A stretch of 64,000 nucleotides of DNA from an uncultured Tenacibaculum sp. (GTDB lineage Bacteria > Bacteroidota > Bacteroidia > Flavobacteriales > Flavobacteriaceae), in assembly GCA_947501615.1 (NCBI GenBank), contig CANMWK010000002.1:62001-126000 (forward strand). The letters are read 5' to 3'. Below the pieces are notes generated by a model that had not been told where the DNA came from, searched no databases, and saw only the letters and a program-made list of their open reading frames with translations. This document shows positions 60,731-64,000 of the stretch, piece by piece; the first letter of the stretch is position 1, and each line of letters opens with the position of its first letter. Position numbers and translations under genes: made by a program.

Positions 60731-61627
60731 ATGATTGAAAACAAACAAATATTAGAAATAGAGGATTATTTACGAATAAATCCGTCTTACTCGATTGATA
60801 TTAGAGATCGAGAAACTAATGATTTATTGTATCGCAAATTAACACTAGCAAAACTAAAAGAAAAGGCTGAAAGTTTATACGTTTTGTTGGTTGCAAGTTA
60901 TCAAAAAGGAGTTAGCTCTTTTATGATACAGAAATTTAAGCCGAATGGTACAAGTAACACAAAATTTGAGTTGCCTTATATCATTCGTACAGAAAATAAA
61001 GATAGTAGAAGTAGTGTAACTGAAACAGTACAAAGTGCAACAGCTATTCAGCCTGCTGTTGCGCCTGCTGTTTCTCATACAGCAACTATGTATCCACAAC
61101 AAAATGGTTTTGGTTTAAATGGAGTGCTGGGAATGAATGCTGTAGAAACTGTCAATCTTTTTGCCAAATCACAACGATTTGAGGAAATAAAAACGCAGAA
61201 TGACGAACTAAAAGAAGAGAACAGACTTTTAAAGCGTGAAATTGAGAAATTGGTAAATGAAAAAAGAGAATTAGAAACAGACTTAAAATTTGCCGAACGT
61301 GATAAATCGTTGGAGTTAAAGCAACGTGATTTAGCAGAAAAACCCGCTTTTAGTCCTGAAATGCTTTCTCTTTTAAAAGAAATAGCACCTGTTTTTTTAA
61401 GTAAAGTTTCTGGAGCAAATGCAACTGGAATGAATGCTGCTCAGCCTACTCAGCAATTATCAGAATCTAAGGAAGGTTTAATCAGTATTGTTAAAGCTAA
61501 AGAGTTTACCGACGCAATGGCTATGAATCTAATATATATCGCTATTGGTATGCAAAATTTGAAAGAATTTTCAGAAGATTTGAAGGAGATAATTGATAAA
61601 CATAATGTTAAAGAATTTGTGAAATAA
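60731..61627 (+). CDS. Coiled-coil protein of the late module
   Basis: 298 residues. N-terminal domain (about 1-90), Ala/Pro-rich linker, then a long coiled coil (about 155-205: FEEIKTQNDELKEENRLLKR) and a helical C-terminus. No signal or membrane helix. Could be a scaffold, vertex or genome-associated protein. Shares the ATGG junction with the next gene. Confidence 0.55.
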   Translation: MIENKQILEIEDYLRINPSYSIDIRDRETNDLLYRKLTLAKLKEKAESLYVLLVASYQKGVSSFMIQKFKPNGTSNTKFELPYIIRTENKDSRSSVTETVQSATAIQPAVAPAVSHTATMYPQQNGFGLNGVLGMNAVETVNLFAKSQRFEEIKTQNDELKEENRLLKREIEKLVNEKRELETDLKFAERDKSLELKQRDLAEKPAFSPEMLSLLKEIAPVFLSKVSGANATGMNAAQPTQQLSESKEGLISIVKAKEFTDAMAMNLIYIAIGMQNLKEFSEDLKEIIDKHNVKEFVK

Positions 61628-61809
61628 TGGGATTTGAAATAAAAATAACAGGTAAAAATTTACCAGACAAAATAAAACGAAACGAAGCGTTACAAAACAT
61701 TTCGGAATTAAGTACAGAATCTTTAGTAATGCTTTCAGAATTATTAAAAAATAAAAATGCTGAAAAATCATTTAAGCAACATTTTTCTTTATTGAAAAAC
61801 ATGATTTAA
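61627..61809 (+). CDS. Small helical protein
   Basis: 60 residues, soluble, helical (ELSTESLVMLSELLKNK). Overlaps the previous stop by one base and lies one base from the next gene. Unknown. Confidence 0.5.
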   Translation: MGFEIKITGKNLPDKIKRNEALQNISELSTESLVMLSELLKNKNAEKSFKQHFSLLKNMI

Positions 61810-61810
61810 T

Positions 61811-62581
61811 ATGAAAAAAGAGAATACAAATAACGGGTTAAATTCGCCATTAACAGCGCTTTCTGTTGCTGGAACTGTGGCAAATCATGAAGAAGGTCAA
61901 AAAGCAATTGGCGACTCGATTAAAGCACTACGCATTATTGTTGTTGGTATTGGTGTTGTGGCTATTTCTCGTTATGGGTATTCAAGATTTAAAAAGCTTA
62001 GATCAGATAGATTTGCAAAAGAAAATGTAGGAAATCCTAATTTAACAGCGGCAGCAATTATTTATGAATCGTTTACACGAATCGGTTTTCCAGATTCAAG
62101 TTTGTTAAGTTATTTAATCCCTTCGATTAATATCTCTACAGATGAAGCTGCTTTATACGATATAGCAAGTAAAGTAAGTAATGTTAAAGCTGTATCTGAG
62201 TCGTATTCTATCCTGTTTGATAGAAATTTATTCCAAGATATACATAAAGGATTAGATACAGATGAACTTAAAACTTTTTGGAATATTATAAATAGTCCTA
62301 CATCAAATCAAACACAAACTTTGTACCCTATAGGATCAACTTTATATTCAGCATCAAAAAATAAAATTACAGTGAATAAAGCTGTCAATACCAATGGGAA
62401 TTGGAAAGGAACTAGCGAATTATACGATACGTTTGAATTTCGAGAAGAGCTAGGAGAAGTAATAGCTCACGGTGTTTTTGAAGGACAGAATTATTATATA
62501 ATCGAAAGCTCTTTTTTTGGGTTTTTTAATAAAAAACAAGGCGTTGTATTACAGCATCAAGTGACTAACGAAAAAATTTAA
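61811..62581 (+). CDS. Single-span membrane protein of the late module
   Basis: 256 residues. One membrane segment near 38-56 (LRIIVVGIGVVAISRYGY), an extended polar domain after it. Probably a membrane-associated virion protein. Unknown family. Confidence 0.55.
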   Translation: MKKENTNNGLNSPLTALSVAGTVANHEEGQKAIGDSIKALRIIVVGIGVVAISRYGYSRFKKLRSDRFAKENVGNPNLTAAAIIYESFTRIGFPDSSLLSYLIPSINISTDEAALYDIASKVSNVKAVSESYSILFDRNLFQDIHKGLDTDELKTFWNIINSPTSNQTQTLYPIGSTLYSASKNKITVNKAVNTNGNWKGTSELYDTFEFREELGEVIAHGVFEGQNYYIIESSFFGFFNKKQGVVLQHQVTNEKI

Positions 62582-62583
62582 CT

Positions 62584-63036
62584 ATGAACAACTCAAATTT
62601 TATTTTAGACGGTCAGATTTTTAACGATCTACCAGTTGTTAAAGATGAACATATCGTAAAGGGGCCACCAAAAGTTCCAATTAGTACTACTAGTATAAAA
62701 CAAGCAATGATTTATGATGAGCTTGGTGCAGTTCCAGATGTGCATATTTTTAATAAGACAAAAGGAACTGGAACAATAACAAATATTAATGGTGCTTTCA
62801 AAATAGAGGCTTCAGAGAATGATATTATAGAAATAACACATCAAAGTTATGCAACAAAAGTTGTTAAAGCTTCAGAAATTAAAGGCTTAATGATGATTGT
62901 TCAATCCAGTAATGTATTAGATAGTGTTCATGTAACAAGTAGAAAAGGAAAGATTAAAATGTTTTTATTATTACTGGCATTAGGAACTGCTGGATATTTT
63001 ATGTTTAAAGAAACACCTGAAAAAGCAATTTTATAA
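62584..63036 (+). CDS. Carboxypeptidase-regulatory-like domain protein with C-terminal anchor
   Basis: 150 residues. Positions about 45-105 (DVHIFNKTKGTGTITNINGA, IEITHQSYATKVV) match the carboxypeptidase-regulatory-like beta-sandwich common in Bacteroidota. A C-terminal span (MFLLLLALGTAGYFMFK) resembles that of the 57476 protein (LATFLGTGFFLFK). A virion spike or attachment protein is possible. Stop and next start overlap (TAATGG). Confidence 0.6.
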   Translation: MNNSNFILDGQIFNDLPVVKDEHIVKGPPKVPISTTSIKQAMIYDELGAVPDVHIFNKTKGTGTITNINGAFKIEASENDIIEITHQSYATKVVKASEIKGLMMIVQSSNVLDSVHVTSRKGKIKMFLLLLALGTAGYFMFKETPEKAIL

Positions 63037-63670
63037 TGGCAAGTTTTGAGTTATATGCAAATACAGTAAGTGTATTTGAAGGAGGTTATCAGAATAAGGA
63101 TAGCGACCGAGGTAATTTTAATTCGTTAGGTGAGAACGTAGGAACAAACCACGGAATTTCTGCAAGATTCTATGAAAATAAAATTGGAAGACCTCCAACA
63201 AAATTGGATATGCTTTCGATTACAAAGGATCAAGCTAAAGCATTTTTTAAAAATGATTTTTGGAATGTACTTAAAGCTAATTCAATACAATCTCAAGCAG
63301 TAGCAGAAAATATTGTTGATCATGGTATAAATTCAGGTCCAGGAACAATAGCAAAAATCGTTCAAAATGTATTGAATACATATTTTGGTAAAAACTTAAA
63401 AGTAGATGGTTCTATTGGAATGCTTACAGTAAATGCTATTAATAATGTAAATAATCAAGACAAGTTATTTTCTAAAATTGCACAATATAGATTAAAAGAT
63501 TATGAAGAAAATAATAACAAAGATTGGTTTAAAATTTGGGAAAATCGCGTATTTAAATTAGCAGCAAAATTTAATATATCAATTGAAAAAAAAAAGTACT
63601 CACTGGTCTAGGTTTAACACTACTTGCAACAACAATAATTTTAATACAGTTAAAAAAGAAAAGTAAATGA
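63036..63670 (+). CDS. GH108-type lysozyme with membrane tail in the -1 frame
   Basis: The zero frame ends at 63611 (191 residues): lysozyme part FEGGYQNKDSDRGN with the catalytic Glu, NHGISARFYE, and a peptidoglycan-binding-like C-half (NIVDHGINSGPGTIAKIV). At 63586-63595 a run of ten A occurs (in GAA AAA AAA AAG). Slipping back one base there continues as KVLTGLGLTLLATTIILIQL and a KKKSK end, stopping at TGA 63668-63670, which overlaps the next ATG. The tail is a clear membrane anchor, so the frameshift is either programmed, by transcript slippage, or a base-count error. Confidence 0.8.
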
Positions 63671-64000
63671 GATCAGTACACGAGTTTTTGGATTCTATAG
63701 GTATAAATTTAGGAATATTTATCCCTGGTTTTTTAGGTGGTATCTCCTATGCTATTGTTACAAAAAAGAACTTTTTAAGCAGCATGTTTAGTTCTTTTGT
63801 TGGTGCCGTGACTACAAGTTATTTATCTCCTATCGTGTCACCTAAAATTATCAGTTTATTTAGTTTAAATGATACATCTGTGTATGGAATATCGTTTATT
63901 ATAGGATTGCTAAGCATGAATATTTCAATGTTGTTAATCTCAAACACTAAAGATATTTACGCTTTAAAAAGATTGTTCAATTATTTCTTTTCTAATAAAT
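63667..64000 (+). CDS. Multi-span membrane protein (partial, runs off the window)
   Basis: 111 residues visible (MRSVHEFLDSIGINLGIFIP...), with about three membrane segments (GFLGGISYAIVT, FSSFVGAVTTSYLSPIV, GISFIIGLLSMNISMLLI). Start overlaps the TGA of the frameshifted lysozyme, so the two are coupled. This size and place fit a holin. Confidence 0.6.
   Translation, partial: MRSVHEFLDSIGINLGIFIPGFLGGISYAIVTKKNFLSSMFSSFVGAVTTSYLSPIVSPKIISLFSLNDTSVYGISFIIGLLSMNISMLLISNTKDIYALKRLFNYFFSNK

Larger units (their letters stand above)
39001..64000. mobile_element. Integrated phage-like element in tRNA-Asp (right end outside window)
   Basis: Bounded on the left by the tRNA fragment. It contains a repressor with operator-promoter, candidate replication protein, serine recombinase, orphan methyltransferase, DUF3310 protein, dense tiny genes with start/stop overlaps, and a lysozyme-containing late block. 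No tyrosine integrase, terminase, portal or tail gene is visible. The integrase is expected near the right end. Confidence 0.8.

Overview
The window looks like chromosome of a marine-type member of the Flavobacteriaceae (Bacteroidota). The DNA is AT-rich. Several promoters fit the Bacteroidota pattern (TTG, 19-20 bases, TAnnTTTG). There are type IX secretion sorting tails, GLPGLI-family proteins paired with TonB-type barrels, HAAS/PadR pairs and flavobacterial versions of housekeeping genes. The species cannot be named from sequence alone.

Bases 1-39000 are host chromosome. In order: a membrane-bound LuxR-type regulator (cut by the window edge); a deoxynucleoside kinase; an OmpR-type two-component pair divergent from an operon of one duplicated-domain protein, two GLPGLI proteins and an outer-membrane barrel, with a three-copy 10-bp repeat between them; two tandem secreted M12B-type metalloproteases; lipB; a YceI lipoprotein; rsgA-dtd; and a phenylalanine/tyrosine operon (pheA, aminotransferase, tyrA, DAHP synthase-chorismate mutase). 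That operon is preceded by an unannotated attenuator: a 24-codon leader peptide with eight aromatic codons in a row, followed by a terminator. Next come a Sel1-repeat / Hsp90-like / unknown three-gene unit and a PadR-controlled operon (HAAS protein, barrel, GLPGLI, ABC ATPase and permease, DCC protein).

Bases 34600-38930 hold the most unusual chromosomal locus. A small secreted peptide gene is followed by a terminator and by SdpA-like and SdpB/HTTM-like genes. Beside it lie a LuxI/FeeM-like acyltransferase, a PAS-LuxR regulator and a ThiF-like adenylating enzyme. An 18-bp palindrome (ACTACAC-N4-GTGTAGT) recurs at the promoters of these genes, centred near -41 in two cases. I read this as a candidate quorum-type signalling regulon with an attached peptide-toxin module.

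From about 39001 to the right edge the sequence is an integrated element. It begins at a 3' fragment of tRNA-Asp (attL); its right end lies outside the window. The left part has small lipoproteins, a repeat-rich end region, a repressor with a divergent operator-promoter, and structured leader RNAs. The middle has a candidate replication protein, a serine recombinase, and a run of about 25 very small genes, including a PP-loop sulfurtransferase-like protein, a DNA methyltransferase, a DUF3310 protein and a double-glycine-leader peptide. The right part (57476 onward) looks like a virion and lysis module: a transglutaminase-fold protein, small beta-rich proteins, several proteins with C-terminal membrane anchors, and a GH108-type lysozyme whose membrane tail lies in the -1 frame after a run of ten A. 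No terminase, portal or tail gene is seen, so a tailless, membrane-containing virus is a real possibility.
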